This document shows positions 1 to 9,354 of a stretch of DNA of 64,000 nt, in pieces (position 1 is the first letter of the stretch; each line of letters starts with the position of its first letter). The stretch comes from a virus, in the IMG/VR virus record IMGVR_UViG_3300033144_002959, positions 29,709 to 93,708 of that record; one strand, given 5' to 3'. The translations under genes were made by a program, and so were the position numbers. The notes under the pieces were generated by a model, which made no database searches, was not told where the DNA came from, and saw only the letters and a program-made list of their open reading frames with translations.

Positions 1-227
1 TCCACGATTCGTTCTTCAATAACAATGGTGCCTTCAGCAGCGTCAACGATAGCTGTCCATTTGACCTTCTCTTCTTCGCGAATCTCTTCTCTGACAGCTT
101 CAATCTCAGCTTCCTGCGAAGTCACCGCAGCGTTCCACCCCGCATCATAAATCGCACCGTGGCCCCATTTCATTCCGGCCAGTAATATAGTAGCCAATGC
201 CACGTATGCCCAAATTTTAAGACCCAT
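1..227 (-). CDS. Rz-like inner-membrane spanin (partial, runs off the window)
   Basis: The 75 visible residues begin MGLKIWAYVALATILLAG, a single N-terminal membrane segment. A charged, glutamate-rich, helix-forming stretch (EAEIEAVREEIREEE) follows and looks like a coiled coil. This is the layout of i-spanins such as lambda Rz, which span the periplasm to fuse inner and outer membranes at the last step of lysis. The ATG overlaps the stop of the holin candidate by one base (TGATG), so the two are translationally coupled. The C-terminus lies outside the window, and any nested o-spanin would be there too. The call rests on topology and lysis-cassette context. Confidence 0.6.
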   Translation of the reverse strand, partial: MGLKIWAYVALATILLAGMKWGHGAIYDAGWNAAVTSQEAEIEAVREEIREEEKVKWTAIVDAAEGTIVIEERIV

Positions 228-532
228 CACCCGTCTCCAGATTGCTTACTCGATGAACCATTCCAATAACTCTGCGTTAATTCCTTCAACACTTTCGTCA
301 AGATACCCAGAATGATAGCGGGAAATCCTGCGGTTGCCGCTGCCGCCACCGACCCAACAATAGGGTCAGTCGGCAAGTCATCCCAGTTAACAGCCATAAA
401 CCACTCAACAACGAAATACCACGCAGCAATAAAAAACGTGTAGTACACAATCAGAATGATACGAGGCACCACCCGATAACAGTTAATCATGTCGGCAAAG
501 AACCGGCACATCTTTTCACGTTCAGGCGTCAT
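227..532 (-). CDS. Holin candidate
   Basis: A 101-residue protein with two hydrophobic segments, about residues 23-47 (IILIVYYTFFIAAWYFVV) and 57-82 (IVGSVAAAATAGFPAIILGIL), a short charged N-terminus and a polar C-terminal tail. It lies 12 bases after the endolysin gene and overlaps the spanin gene, which is the classical position of a holin that permeabilises the inner membrane to release the endolysin. Two-segment holins of about this size are common in phages of Gram-negative bacteria. The topology is seen directly; holin activity is inferred. Confidence 0.6.
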   Translation of the reverse strand: MTPEREKMCRFFADMINCYRVVPRIILIVYYTFFIAAWYFVVEWFMAVNWDDLPTDPIVGSVAAAATAGFPAIILGILTKVLKELTQSYWNGSSSKQSGDG

Positions 533-543
533 CGTCTTTCCCC

Positions 544-1194
544 TTATTTAATGCCACTAGGGCGATCCTCCGGGGGCAAATTATGCAGCTGGTGTTTACG
601 GTCAGCCAACGTGTACATTGCGCTGCAAATGCCTGCACAAGCAGCCTCACGACGAGCTTGTATATTTTCAATCTGTGCAATGAAATCTGGCTCTAGGATC
701 AAACTCGCGCACCGCGTCTTCGCGAGAAAGTAATCGGGATTCTCGTCACCGTCAACATCACCGGGGAAGTCGATCACACCGGGCCTATCCATCTTGTACC
801 AACCTTCTTTGACCCCACGATTCTTTACCTGCATCGCACTGAAGATTTCTTTGTTGACAAACTTACCAGCCTCTCTGCCTGCACTAGAGCCGGGGTAAAA
901 CAAAGTTTCGCAACCGCTAATATTTGGGTCTCCCGCTGCATTGAAGTGCACTTCTATTGCGATATCAACGCCCTTGATCGCGTTAATCTGTTTGACCTTC
1001 TCTCGCAGCGATCCGGTATCAACTCGCTTCGGAATAAAATGGATATTAGGACTGCCCTGATCCCACGAACCAAGCAGCTCAATAATTTTGTCCTGCCACA
1101 ATACCGCCTCATCGTACTCGTTAGCTTCTTTGTACGACGCGCCCTTGGCGTCAGGGTTATGGCCTGCCGAAACCGCTACTGTAAAAGCTGTCAT
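544..1194 (-). CDS. Endolysin, N-acetylmuramoyl-L-alanine amidase (Amidase_3 type)
   Basis: A 216-residue peptidoglycan amidase. Zinc-binding and catalytic positions of the Amidase_3 family are visible: H12 in VSAGHNPD, an acidic ligand near E26-E29, H83 in EVHFNA, and the catalytic-type E168 in LILEPDF. The enzyme would cleave the bond between N-acetylmuramate and the stem peptide. There is no signal peptide, so export depends on the holin encoded next. Its ATG overlaps the stop of the preceding small gene (ATGA). No separate wall-binding domain is seen; the last 30 residues are polar. Confidence 0.9.
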   Translation of the reverse strand: MTAFTVAVSAGHNPDAKGASYKEANEYDEAVLWQDKIIELLGSWDQGSPNIHFIPKRVDTGSLREKVKQINAIKGVDIAIEVHFNAAGDPNISGCETLFYPGSSAGREAGKFVNKEIFSAMQVKNRGVKEGWYKMDRPGVIDFPGDVDGDENPDYFLAKTRCASLILEPDFIAQIENIQARREAACAGICSAMYTLADRKHQLHNLPPEDRPSGIK

Positions 1195-1400
1195 CGTCTT
1201 AACAATTTCCTCAAGTTCACCAGCTCAGTATCGTGCCGGTGACAACAAGAATTCATGTACTCCAACTCCCACGATTGAGCATCTTTACCGCTTTCATCTT
1301 CGAACGCAAACGTGTTGGTTTCATTCTGCACAGATTGCAACTCGCCTCCGTGCATTTTAATGAACGCAGCCAACCCCAACTTTCTCGTCTCTACAATCAT
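1191..1400 (-). CDS. Small phage protein, DUF5659-like
   Basis: A 69-residue protein containing LGLAAFIKMHGGELQSV near the N-terminus and ending LVNLRKLLRR. This pattern of a hydrophobic 'aaFl...G' segment, an aromatic beta strand and a C-terminal 'LR.LL' resembles the DUF5659 family of small phage proteins, whose function is unknown. It sits between the last fibre gene and the endolysin and overlaps the latter by four bases. Confidence 0.5.
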   Translation of the reverse strand: MIVETRKLGLAAFIKMHGGELQSVQNETNTFAFEDESGKDAQSWELEYMNSCCHRHDTELVNLRKLLRR

Positions 1401-1408
1401 GTCTCAAC

Positions 1409-2788
1409 TCACTTTAATCCCAAGAATTTCGCTATCGTCAACAGCTTCGAAGGCTGTATCAACGCACTCGTATCAACCGTTGATCCCGTACTGTTATTCG
1501 TGAACTGCGAGTTACCCCGCACACTGATCGAGCCATCCGTACACGTTGCATCAAGCGTAACTTTGCCCTCCGATATATCCAGCGCCACCTTATCATCGGC
1601 ATGATCACAGTTGGTCAGCACAATCTCACCGCTGTACCCCCGCATATTCATAGTCGCCCCGATGCTCGATGCGTTCATACTAAATATCGGACTCTCTGCT
1701 CCAGAACCTTCCGCGTGCGGATTGTTGTCAAACATCACATCGCCAGCTACCGCAATTTCCAACGTGCCGTCTAAGTCACAGTTATGAAAATGCCCATCAA
1801 GACCAGTTACCGAAAGTAACGTGCAGCGATTTGCATCTATTCGCCCAGACATAGCCCCAGTCAGATCACAAGACTGAAACTCTGACTTATCGACATTCTG
1901 CCCGTTCAGGTCAATAACCGGCCCCCCAATCCCCAGAATCACAAAGTTCTTAATCAGCCTATCAACGGTCGCATCGGCCAGCACCACGAGCGATTTGATA
2001 TTGTTTGCTTCGGCATCGTCAATCGCATCTGACCAATTGTTGTACGGGGTTTGCTGATATCCATCACCGACCGGGATTGCTTCGGTATCGATAAATATCG
2101 ACCGCTGAACCTGACCATGAATGTCTTCGATCAGTGTCTGAACCGCGCCGGGGAATCCTACCAACGTTGAACCGGATGCTTTCTCCAATGTCAGATATGT
2201 GCCCACGCTTGGCACCGCCGGTTCAATAGTCACCGGTACAGCATCCACCGCCGTTGCATTTCCGCCGCCCAGAAAAACTGGCGTTACGTTGAACACCGAG
2301 TAATTATCGAGCACGTCATACGTATTTCCCAACCCACTCGTAGGTACTTTTACCAGCAACGTATTCAGGTCAACAACAGAATCGATTGAGACGATACTTC
2401 GATCATCCCAATTGATTATGAAACTGCCCCGCTTCACCAATGTAGCAACGAAATCCGCAGCCGTATCGATTACCTGAATCTTGCCACCAATCGGCGCAAC
2501 TGATCCGGTCGTAATCGCCCCAGTCTCCGCTGGAGTTTGCCGGTCTTCGAATTGCGCCTGATTATTTTGGAACTGGTACGTGATACCAACTAAAGCACCG
2601 CCACCCAAATCCTCTTTACCGGAAGCATTGATTAACTTGGATTCCGACATACCCCGGAAACCATCTTCGACTTTGCGAATCGTATCGACCATGTCTTGCG
2701 CATCAAATCTCGTACGCAAGTTTTTAATCACAGTTACCCGAGGATCGGCGTTAAAGTCTTGCTCGACGTCTTCCAGTGCGGTAGTCAT
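1409..2788 (-). CDS. Tail or fibre-associated structural protein
   Basis: A 459-residue protein with a helical N-terminus (residues 1-50, rich in charged residues), followed by beta-rich sequence with many G, T, D and V repeats. The C-terminal third (about 310-440) has regularly spaced N/D/G-containing strands such as SEFQSCDLTG and FHNCDLDGT, typical of a parallel beta-helix fibre. The position after the other fibre genes and before lysis suggests a tail appendage. No specific family was recognised. Confidence 0.6.
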   Translation of the reverse strand: MTTALEDVEQDFNADPRVTVIKNLRTRFDAQDMVDTIRKVEDGFRGMSESKLINASGKEDLGGGALVGITYQFQNNQAQFEDRQTPAETGAITTGSVAPIGGKIQVIDTAADFVATLVKRGSFIINWDDRSIVSIDSVVDLNTLLVKVPTSGLGNTYDVLDNYSVFNVTPVFLGGGNATAVDAVPVTIEPAVPSVGTYLTLEKASGSTLVGFPGAVQTLIEDIHGQVQRSIFIDTEAIPVGDGYQQTPYNNWSDAIDDAEANNIKSLVVLADATVDRLIKNFVILGIGGPVIDLNGQNVDKSEFQSCDLTGAMSGRIDANRCTLLSVTGLDGHFHNCDLDGTLEIAVAGDVMFDNNPHAEGSGAESPIFSMNASSIGATMNMRGYSGEIVLTNCDHADDKVALDISEGKVTLDATCTDGSISVRGNSQFTNNSTGSTVDTSALIQPSKLLTIAKFLGLK

Positions 2789-3456
2789 TAGGCTTGCCCG
2801 ATTTTGACCCCCAGTCCACGCAGCTCATTGTCACGTTGTATGCACAGCGAAGCCACGCCATTTAATTCAGCAATCGATTCGAACTCTTGCTTGATAATTT
2901 TATCAGCGGCATCGATAGCCTCACGAAACTTCTCGATCTGAACTTTCATCTGCTCCATATCGTAAGGCGGGAAATTGATGCGTACCGATTTGATCTGCTC
3001 GTACTGAGCAATCTGAGCTTCGCTTACTTCCGTCAGTACCGGCTCACGGTTTTGTTCTTTAGCCCGGATACGCTCAGCCCCGTTCGCACCCATGAGTTTG
3101 CAAAGCGAGCCATCGGGATCGAGCACTTTCAATTGTGCGTCACGATAACCGTCCATCGAAATCTTGCCTTGATAGTCCTGAATCTTCAGGCCCATTTCGC
3201 CTTTGAATTTCGTTTGCTGATCGACGTTAAGCTGACACTCTTGCATTCGGCTCTGCAAATAATCGACCTTTTGCTTCGGGTACTTGGCAATCAAGTCCTC
3301 GATTTTATTTTGCCGAATCGTATCGTGTACTAACGGCATCTGCGCCTTTACATCCGCAGCATTTTGCAAAGGCAAGTCTTCGATTTTCATCCCGCCAATG
3401 CGGATCGAAGCAATACCCTCTTCACCAATGTTCGACGTTACTTGTCCTACCGACAT
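2788..3456 (-). CDS. Predicted helical tail-region protein, unknown function
   Basis: A 222-residue protein dominated by charged helical segments (about 40-110 and 140-210) that look like coiled coils. The N-terminus, about 35 residues, is likely beta-rich. It lies between two large fibre-like proteins and its stop overlaps the start of the next gene (TAATG), so it may be a fibre chaperone or an adaptor, but no family was recognised. A 7-bp hairpin with a UUCG loop lies immediately upstream. Confidence 0.6.
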   Translation of the reverse strand: MSVGQVTSNIGEEGIASIRIGGMKIEDLPLQNAADVKAQMPLVHDTIRQNKIEDLIAKYPKQKVDYLQSRMQECQLNVDQQTKFKGEMGLKIQDYQGKISMDGYRDAQLKVLDPDGSLCKLMGANGAERIRAKEQNREPVLTEVSEAQIAQYEQIKSVRINFPPYDMEQMKVQIEKFREAIDAADKIIKQEFESIAELNGVASLCIQRDNELRGLGVKIGQA

Positions 3457-3479
3457 ATCTCTACTCCCTCTTAGGGACC

Positions 3480-3497
3480 GTGGCCCCGAAGGGCCAC
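3480..3497 (-). other. Intergenic stem-loop with UUCG tetraloop
   Basis: On the minus strand this reads GTGGCCC-TTCG-GGGCCAC, a perfect 7-bp stem closed by the very stable UUCG tetraloop. TAGGG and CCCTA flank it and can extend the stem across small internal loops. No run of U follows, so it is a poor intrinsic terminator. It lies in the 55-base gap between two tail genes and may instead stabilise mRNA ends or mark a processing site. Confidence 0.6.
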
Positions 3498-3511
3498 TAA
3501 TACCCTAGCTC

Positions 3512-6133
3512 TTAGACTGCAATTGTGTCTGCTGTACGTACGACCGTAATCGATGCGCCGCCGTCTCCAACAAGCTGATTGATATCGAATGGCAGAATGA
3601 CTTTGCCCTGCCGCACGTTACAAACTGTTGTGAAATCAGACGCCAATGTTTTGACAAAAGTATTCGACGTTGGATCACCAACTGCTTCAACATCCAGAAT
3701 CAAATCGTGAATGTTGTCAGCCGCCGCGTACGTCTGAATCAGCTTATTGATTTCATACGTGTTGCCAACATCGAAGTCATCCGGCGTACCGTAAAGCGGA
3801 CTGATATCCAGAGTTATATCGTCAAATACATTCGTGACTTCCCAAACGTGTGTCGTTTTGCCACCGAAAGTATTGCGAACCAGATCACCACGAACAACCG
3901 GCGTACCGCCTGTCGAGAACAACTGTCCTGTATCGATCAACTGAGTTGTGCTCGCACTTGTCACCGTTCCGGTATCGGAAGTTGGCACCACCAAATCAAA
4001 CTCTTCATCGGTGAAGTCCGTTGCAGCATATCGGTACCTGTGCTCTTCCAGCAAAGTCGTTTCAATGATTCTAATCCACGCTACAGGCGGAACCTCAACA
4101 TCCAACGTGCCCGCTACTCTTACGCGAACATCGCCTTGGTTGTTATAGCCGACCGCAGGCGCAGCCAAACCGCCATGCTGATCCTTATCAACAACGCCCA
4201 ACACCCCGGTATCCCGAGCTGCATACACCCGATCAAGTGCCAGCGTATTGCCAACCGAGTATGTAACCGTATTCGGCGGCGTCCGCAGTACACCCAGATC
4301 ATCCGTCAGAATGTAATTCTGCGTGTCATTGTCGTGGAACCCAGTGTAGTTAATGCAACGAGCACCGAACAACACCGTGCCTGTAAACGTGCCAAACGGC
4401 GCACCCTTGGGCGACGTGAACGTTTGAATGCCACCGCCCGCACCGGCAAAGAACAACGTTGCGCCAGCGCCATTTTCAACAATAACATCCGCCGCACCTT
4501 CATCGACAAGAATCGAGTTGTCAACCACAGCATCCAGTGAAGTCTGTTGATCCGTCAGTACGACATGCGCAGGTGTACGAGTATCGTGATTTGACATCGC
4601 TCGCGAGCCATAATTAGGCTGAGCCGCGATGATAATGTCCTCGCCTTCATCCACGTTGAACGTCGCATCCGAATCAACTTCGTACACAGCATCTGCACCA
4701 CGATAAACTTCACCATCGATATTGACACCAACACCAAACAGATCGGTCGAATTGCCACCTCGTCGAGTAACGTATTTCAGTCGCTCATAAGTCTTAGCTG
4801 CGGTTACACCGTTAGCACCCGGACCCTGCGAATCAATCTGGGCCGAATATGGCTCAACACCACCGACACCATCGTGATCAACTTCAATGTCGCCCAGCAC
4901 AATCGTTACCGATCCGCCTTCGCCAACTCCAGCATCAGTAGGCCCGCCCGTGTTAGACGCTGGCGCACCCGCTGTACCTGAAGCATCGCCATCCGCGCCT
5001 GTCGCGAAATCATATTCGGTAACTGCCGCCGCTGACAGATCGGTCAAATCACCGACGATGTAATACTCAAGCGTTGGCGTCGCACCTGATCCGCCGACTG
5101 TGATAATGCCTCGCGCTGTCGCCGCAGCCCACGATGCACCAACGTAAATACCATTACCCACTTCCCACGTATTCGAAGCGCCTGACAATGTCGTGCGTCG
5201 ATACCCAGTCGTGTTGTTAATATCTGGAGCTGAAGCGAGCGGGAGCGCTGAGAATCCACCTGCGATTACATTCAATCGGAAGTTGTCATATAGGGATGTG
5301 TATCTGCGTGAGAATACCTCCACGTCCCCACTCGCAATCGTTACGCCAGCGTCAATCACCTTAACGAGAATCGAAATAATTCCCAGAGAGACTGCTGCGT
5401 CAGTAGCCCACCACTGGAAATTGCCTTCCCAGTCTGTCAGCTTGATTCGATCCTGCACCATGTAAACTTCGGTGCCATTCGGGACACTACCAATCGCCTG
5501 AATCGCGGACCACTGGTTATTGCCGTCAAGGCCAATTTCGGTACTTACCAAATCAACCGTGCCCGCGCCGCCGTCAGTCGTGCACTCCAACGTGCCGGTA
5601 TCCAAATTAAAAATATCCCCCGTTACCGGCGTCGAATCATTCGGTCGAATCCAAACAATCGTGTCACCGTTCTGGGCAATTTCGAAATCCAGCAACGTAC
5701 CTTGATCGGTACCGTCTGTGATCTGCCTGCCAATATCGCCTGTTATAAAATTCGTACCAAGCCCCTGCGAGTACACCTTACGGAGTACACCATGACCATC
5801 GATATCAGTTTCGGGAGTCGAGAGTGACCAATCAGCTGTGATCGCACCCTCTTTGAGATATTCGGTTGAACTCTTCGGCATGAAAAAGTGATTGATCAGC
5901 GTAAATGAATTCGGCGTTACCGGAATCATCGGATTCGTAAAGCCCATCGCGATAAAGTCATCGGTCACTTCAGCGATTGCTGAGTAAAGCGTACGAGTAG
6001 AAATGACATTCTCTGTCGCTGGTGTCGCAGTCCTTCTCACCGTGCGCAGCCCTGTGTTTAATGTGGCTGGCACCGTTATTTCATCCTGAAATAAGATTTC
6101 CCAGTCGCCGCCTAAAATCGTGATAGTGGTCAT
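3512..6133 (-). CDS. Large beta-rich tail fibre or virion protein
   Basis: An 873-residue protein made almost entirely of short beta-strand-like segments rich in T, G, D, V and N. The N-terminal 120 residues (TLYSAIAEVTDDF, then NHFFMPKSSTEYL) look like a separate folded module that could attach to the virion. A glycine-, alanine- and serine-rich linker lies near residues 375-405. Length and composition fit a tail fibre or large virion appendage. The start has a GGAG ribosome site seven bases upstream. Confidence 0.6.
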   Translation of the reverse strand: MTTITILGGDWEILFQDEITVPATLNTGLRTVRRTATPATENVISTRTLYSAIAEVTDDFIAMGFTNPMIPVTPNSFTLINHFFMPKSSTEYLKEGAITADWSLSTPETDIDGHGVLRKVYSQGLGTNFITGDIGRQITDGTDQGTLLDFEIAQNGDTIVWIRPNDSTPVTGDIFNLDTGTLECTTDGGAGTVDLVSTEIGLDGNNQWSAIQAIGSVPNGTEVYMVQDRIKLTDWEGNFQWWATDAAVSLGIISILVKVIDAGVTIASGDVEVFSRRYTSLYDNFRLNVIAGGFSALPLASAPDINNTTGYRRTTLSGASNTWEVGNGIYVGASWAAATARGIITVGGSGATPTLEYYIVGDLTDLSAAAVTEYDFATGADGDASGTAGAPASNTGGPTDAGVGEGGSVTIVLGDIEVDHDGVGGVEPYSAQIDSQGPGANGVTAAKTYERLKYVTRRGGNSTDLFGVGVNIDGEVYRGADAVYEVDSDATFNVDEGEDIIIAAQPNYGSRAMSNHDTRTPAHVVLTDQQTSLDAVVDNSILVDEGAADVIVENGAGATLFFAGAGGGIQTFTSPKGAPFGTFTGTVLFGARCINYTGFHDNDTQNYILTDDLGVLRTPPNTVTYSVGNTLALDRVYAARDTGVLGVVDKDQHGGLAAPAVGYNNQGDVRVRVAGTLDVEVPPVAWIRIIETTLLEEHRYRYAATDFTDEEFDLVVPTSDTGTVTSASTTQLIDTGQLFSTGGTPVVRGDLVRNTFGGKTTHVWEVTNVFDDITLDISPLYGTPDDFDVGNTYEINKLIQTYAAADNIHDLILDVEAVGDPTSNTFVKTLASDFTTVCNVRQGKVILPFDINQLVGDGGASITVVRTADTIAV

Positions 6134-6209
6134 TCAAATCTCCAATTCAAAATACCACCCAAGCGGCGGCAAGGCTATTCTACGTGGCAGTGTAAAACCG
6201 CCACCCTGT

Positions 6210-8408
6210 TTAGTCATTAGCTGGATCGAATAATGCCAGCGAGTTGATATTCCAAGGCACCGTCGTTGTCAACCCCGCTGGCAGTACCTCCCTCTTCAAG
6301 TCCTGTCGAAAATACTTCGTCACGTCCAGCGTCGCAAAGCGGCCAGCAGCACCAAGGGTCGATGTACCGGCAACAGATACTCGTGCTCGTACGTAATAAA
6401 ACGGACCTTGGCTGTTGATTGTCGTGACTATCCATCCCGCCTCCGCGTCAAACTCATATATAAATTCACCAACTGATCCAAAATTCGGATTCGGGTCTGC
6501 ATCTGTAAACGTCAGCGCAACCCACGCACCATTCCAAAACTCCCAGACAATCGTCGGCTCGCCCGCCGTATGCGCCACCGACACTTCCAACTTGAACCGG
6601 ATCGTGCCATTAGGGCCATTTATAAATTGTTCACTATGGCCCAAGTAGTACGCATCATTGACGTCCTGCGGGTTATCCGGGGTCAGAGTCATGTCATCGT
6701 CGGTCGAGCTGTTTGCTTCCATTGTCTCGTCGGTTAGAACCGCGCCATCATCAGCAACCGCTGCATTCGGCAAACCGTTCTGAGCCGCCCGCACGATAAT
6801 ATCGACACCCGCACCAAACGCACCTTCGTAGTTGAACGTGGTCAGAGCAGCCACGCCATTTGAGTCAGCAAGAATTTCCGCGATCACATCCCCGACAGTC
6901 AGCGACCCAACCGTTTCGTTGGCTATGAACTTGACCGCCGCGCCTTCGGTCATTCCGTTCGCTTCGATGGTCTGCGCATTGGTGATCGTCAGATTCGACG
7001 GGCTAGACAGCGACGTAGTATCCGTCGTAATCGTGCCCGCCCCGTTTTGTAAATTGATTGTAATAAGAGCTGTGCTCGTAACCGGATCAACATCAATAAA
7101 AGCATCGGCAGTATCATCAGCGCCATAGCCACTGTTCTGCCAATTGTCGAAGTTGTACACGAACGGCCCTGCTCCAGTAGGACGCAACCTCACGCCGTAG
7201 CCTGAACCATCACTGTTGAACGTCAGATCGGTCAGGTCACTCCTGTTGTGCTGGGTTTCGTCAAGCAGCAGCGCCCCGGTGGCATCGTTCGATCCATTGA
7301 ACGTAACCTGATCCATGTTTACGAGGCCGGGGTCAACCTGATCGCAATTAACCAGAATCGTAGCAACCCAAAACTTATCCACGTCGTTTGCTACGTTGCA
7401 ATTGATTGCGCCAATATCAACCAACGTACAGCTATTCATCTGCACGAAATCCATATCGGCATCAGACATATCAAACTGTGCTCGCGTACTGACCCCCACG
7501 ATAACAACGCGAGTTATAACCCAAGAATTTATGCCGGTCGAATTACCTACCAACCTAAATGGGAAGTGCGTGTCGGCCACAATATGACCGCCCTGATTGT
7601 CTCCAATCCAAAACCACTGAGTATCTGTCGAAGTGAAATAGCTATCTGACGTCCCTGCCGGTGGATTCCCCCATTGAGTCGGCGCGAAAAATCCATACTC
7701 AGTACCCTTCGGGTTGTTAACCATTCCCAGACCAGCGGTAATATCATCAGCAGCCACATCGACCATCGTTTCAGGGGTGCCGACTGTGCCACCCTCAATC
7801 GTCAACGCATAACCAGTAACAGACGAGACACTGTTCAGGATGTAATAGATGCCATCGCACCAAGCATTTTTCGCCGTCGATACAGCTTTCACCAACCCAA
7901 ACGAGCCATACCCGATTTGCAGAACAGCGGTGTGATCCAGTCCCGCTTCTGTGCCGTTATAAACGAAGTGATCAGTGCCCGCTGACCCCGGCGCTGCCAC
8001 AATCACAGACACATCGAGCTTCATAACGCCAAATCGAAACTCGTAGGGGAACCCTGCGATATCAGCACCATTAACGGCATACCCTACGATGTCACCGCCA
8101 GCACCATCGGCCCCATCGCCAAACGCGATCAGCCCACCGACGTTCCCAAAAAGCTCTCCGAGGTTGTACTTGATAATCATGTAGATAGTCATGTCCGACA
8201 TATCTACGTTGAACGTACTTCCGGCCTGATCTTGGTCGAACAATAAAACCTCTTGTGCGTCAGCTACCTGAAACTCAATAGAGTTCGAGCCTTGAACAAC
8301 GGTACCAACAATGTTGCTCGTTCCTGTAGGCGCAGCGGACGTATCGCCACTGACATCAGCAGCAGCTTCGCAGTCCTGAAGTCGAGTTCTGTTGTCAACC
8401 AGACTCAT
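6210..8408 (-). CDS. Tail fibre or adhesion protein
   Basis: A 732-residue, beta-rich protein. Residues 1-250 resemble a lectin-like jelly roll (long strands with G-F-x-F and I-Y-Y patterns). Residues 330-480 contain spaced N/D/C strands such as NSCTLVDIGAINCNV, suggestive of a beta-helix. The C-terminus contains FYYVRARVSVAG, common in fibre domains. It belongs to the row of fibre genes; its stop overlaps nothing, and its ATG overlaps the upstream stop (TAATG). Confidence 0.6.
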   Translation of the reverse strand: MSLVDNRTRLQDCEAAADVSGDTSAAPTGTSNIVGTVVQGSNSIEFQVADAQEVLLFDQDQAGSTFNVDMSDMTIYMIIKYNLGELFGNVGGLIAFGDGADGAGGDIVGYAVNGADIAGFPYEFRFGVMKLDVSVIVAAPGSAGTDHFVYNGTEAGLDHTAVLQIGYGSFGLVKAVSTAKNAWCDGIYYILNSVSSVTGYALTIEGGTVGTPETMVDVAADDITAGLGMVNNPKGTEYGFFAPTQWGNPPAGTSDSYFTSTDTQWFWIGDNQGGHIVADTHFPFRLVGNSTGINSWVITRVVIVGVSTRAQFDMSDADMDFVQMNSCTLVDIGAINCNVANDVDKFWVATILVNCDQVDPGLVNMDQVTFNGSNDATGALLLDETQHNRSDLTDLTFNSDGSGYGVRLRPTGAGPFVYNFDNWQNSGYGADDTADAFIDVDPVTSTALITINLQNGAGTITTDTTSLSSPSNLTITNAQTIEANGMTEGAAVKFIANETVGSLTVGDVIAEILADSNGVAALTTFNYEGAFGAGVDIIVRAAQNGLPNAAVADDGAVLTDETMEANSSTDDDMTLTPDNPQDVNDAYYLGHSEQFINGPNGTIRFKLEVSVAHTAGEPTIVWEFWNGAWVALTFTDADPNPNFGSVGEFIYEFDAEAGWIVTTINSQGPFYYVRARVSVAGTSTLGAAGRFATLDVTKYFRQDLKREVLPAGLTTTVPWNINSLALFDPAND

Positions 8409-8806
8409 TACTGACCATGCCTAATCGCCAGCGCAATCGCTGCCGCTTCTGACGGATACAAATGCGTTTTCGCAACCGACTTGATTTTGTAAGTCTCTCC
8501 AGCTTCAGCATGTTCCATGTTGGAGTAGTCGGTGCTGCCAGTAATCAAAACGATGTCGCCCTGCGGAATATCGGCCATGCCTTTGGTACCGGTTGGTTCA
8601 AGGAATACTCGCGCACCATCGCCAGCAGCCGCCAGAGCTTCTTCCATCGTAGCGTGTTGCTCAAGCTGGAAGGCATCCAAACCGGGTATGAAAGGCACGA
8701 ACATAATCCGTTGAACCTCAAACGCACCCTTGATCTGTCGCCACAACTGGTACTCCGCCACTGACGGTAGCTGTGTCTGTTCCCATCTTGCGATTATCGT
8801 GATCAA
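8408..8806 (-). CDS. Conserved-looking phage protein of unknown function
   Basis: A 132-residue protein with alternating helices and strands: WRQIKGAFEVQRIMFVP, then a conserved-looking GDIVLITGSTDYSNM and a C-terminal HLYPSEAAAIALAIR. The last two motifs faintly resemble the cofactor-binding end of SPOUT RNA methyltransferases, but the protein is too short and the match too weak for a call. It overlaps the 2OG-oxygenase-like gene upstream by four bases and is probably co-expressed with it. Confidence 0.55.
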   Translation of the reverse strand: MITIIARWEQTQLPSVAEYQLWRQIKGAFEVQRIMFVPFIPGLDAFQLEQHATMEEALAAAGDGARVFLEPTGTKGMADIPQGDIVLITGSTDYSNMEHAEAGETYKIKSVAKTHLYPSEAAAIALAIRHGQ

Positions 8807-9354
8807 CTGGTCACCTTCGGTATCAAATGCTTATCCGGGCACCGACATTTTGCTTCCTTTACCGGGTACGGATAGGCCCCAGCAAGCATCGTCACCCGGT
8901 TTGTGTCCCCGTGAATCGCCTTGATACCGTGGATTGCGTGATCCTTCATGACCGCCGCCCAACCAACCTTCGGTTGAAAACAATCAATCTCATTCATGTC
9001 AGGATCGAGTATCGCCAACCCACCGCCAGACTCCGGCACTTGCAAATACAGGATCATCGTACGGCCATCCCACTGGTGCGTATGTGGCATTTTCAATTGC
9101 CACTCGGGATCATGCTTTGGCGGAGTGTGTTCGCATTTCTCCAGAGCTTGAATATCGGAAACCCAGTACAACCAGTGATCGACCTCATAGCCCATTTCGT
9201 CTTCGATAATTGACTTTGCGTAATCCTTAAAAACTTGCGGTACGTTATTCGTCTCACAGGTCTTATGCGCCCCAGACACGTTTGCTAGAACGTGCTCCCG
9301 CAGCATGTCCACCGGGCAATCCTTCCATTCAAAAACTTCGAATACGTTTTCCAT
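8803..9354 (-). CDS. 2OG-Fe(II) oxygenase-like protein, copy 1
   Basis: A 183-residue protein with the pattern of small double-stranded beta-helix oxygenases: PHTHQWDG (candidate iron ligands H91/H93 and D96), the strand ILYLQVPESGGGL, then DHAIHGI (H142) and a downstream R153 in TNRVTML that could bind 2-oxoglutarate. It is a diverged paralogue of the next gene upstream, which has the same motifs in the same order, and overlaps it by one base (TAATG). A cysteine-containing tail (KCRCPDKH) is unique to this copy. The substrate is unknown; the position suggests a virion protein or the host surface. Confidence 0.7.
   Translation of the reverse strand: MENVFEVFEWKDCPVDMLREHVLANVSGAHKTCETNNVPQVFKDYAKSIIEDEMGYEVDHWLYWVSDIQALEKCEHTPPKHDPEWQLKMPHTHQWDGRTMILYLQVPESGGGLAILDPDMNEIDCFQPKVGWAAVMKDHAIHGIKAIHGDTNRVTMLAGAYPYPVKEAKCRCPDKHLIPKVTS

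Noticed and set aside
3707-4540. A 277-codon plus-strand frame opposite the large fibre gene
   Set aside because: Low-complexity, arginine- and isoleucine-rich shadow; all neighbouring evidence supports the minus-strand gene.
8408-8806. SPOUT-type RNA methyltransferase call for the 132-residue protein
   Set aside because: Only the glycine loop and a C-terminal Ala-rich helix are reminiscent; the protein is too short and the knot region cannot be seen.
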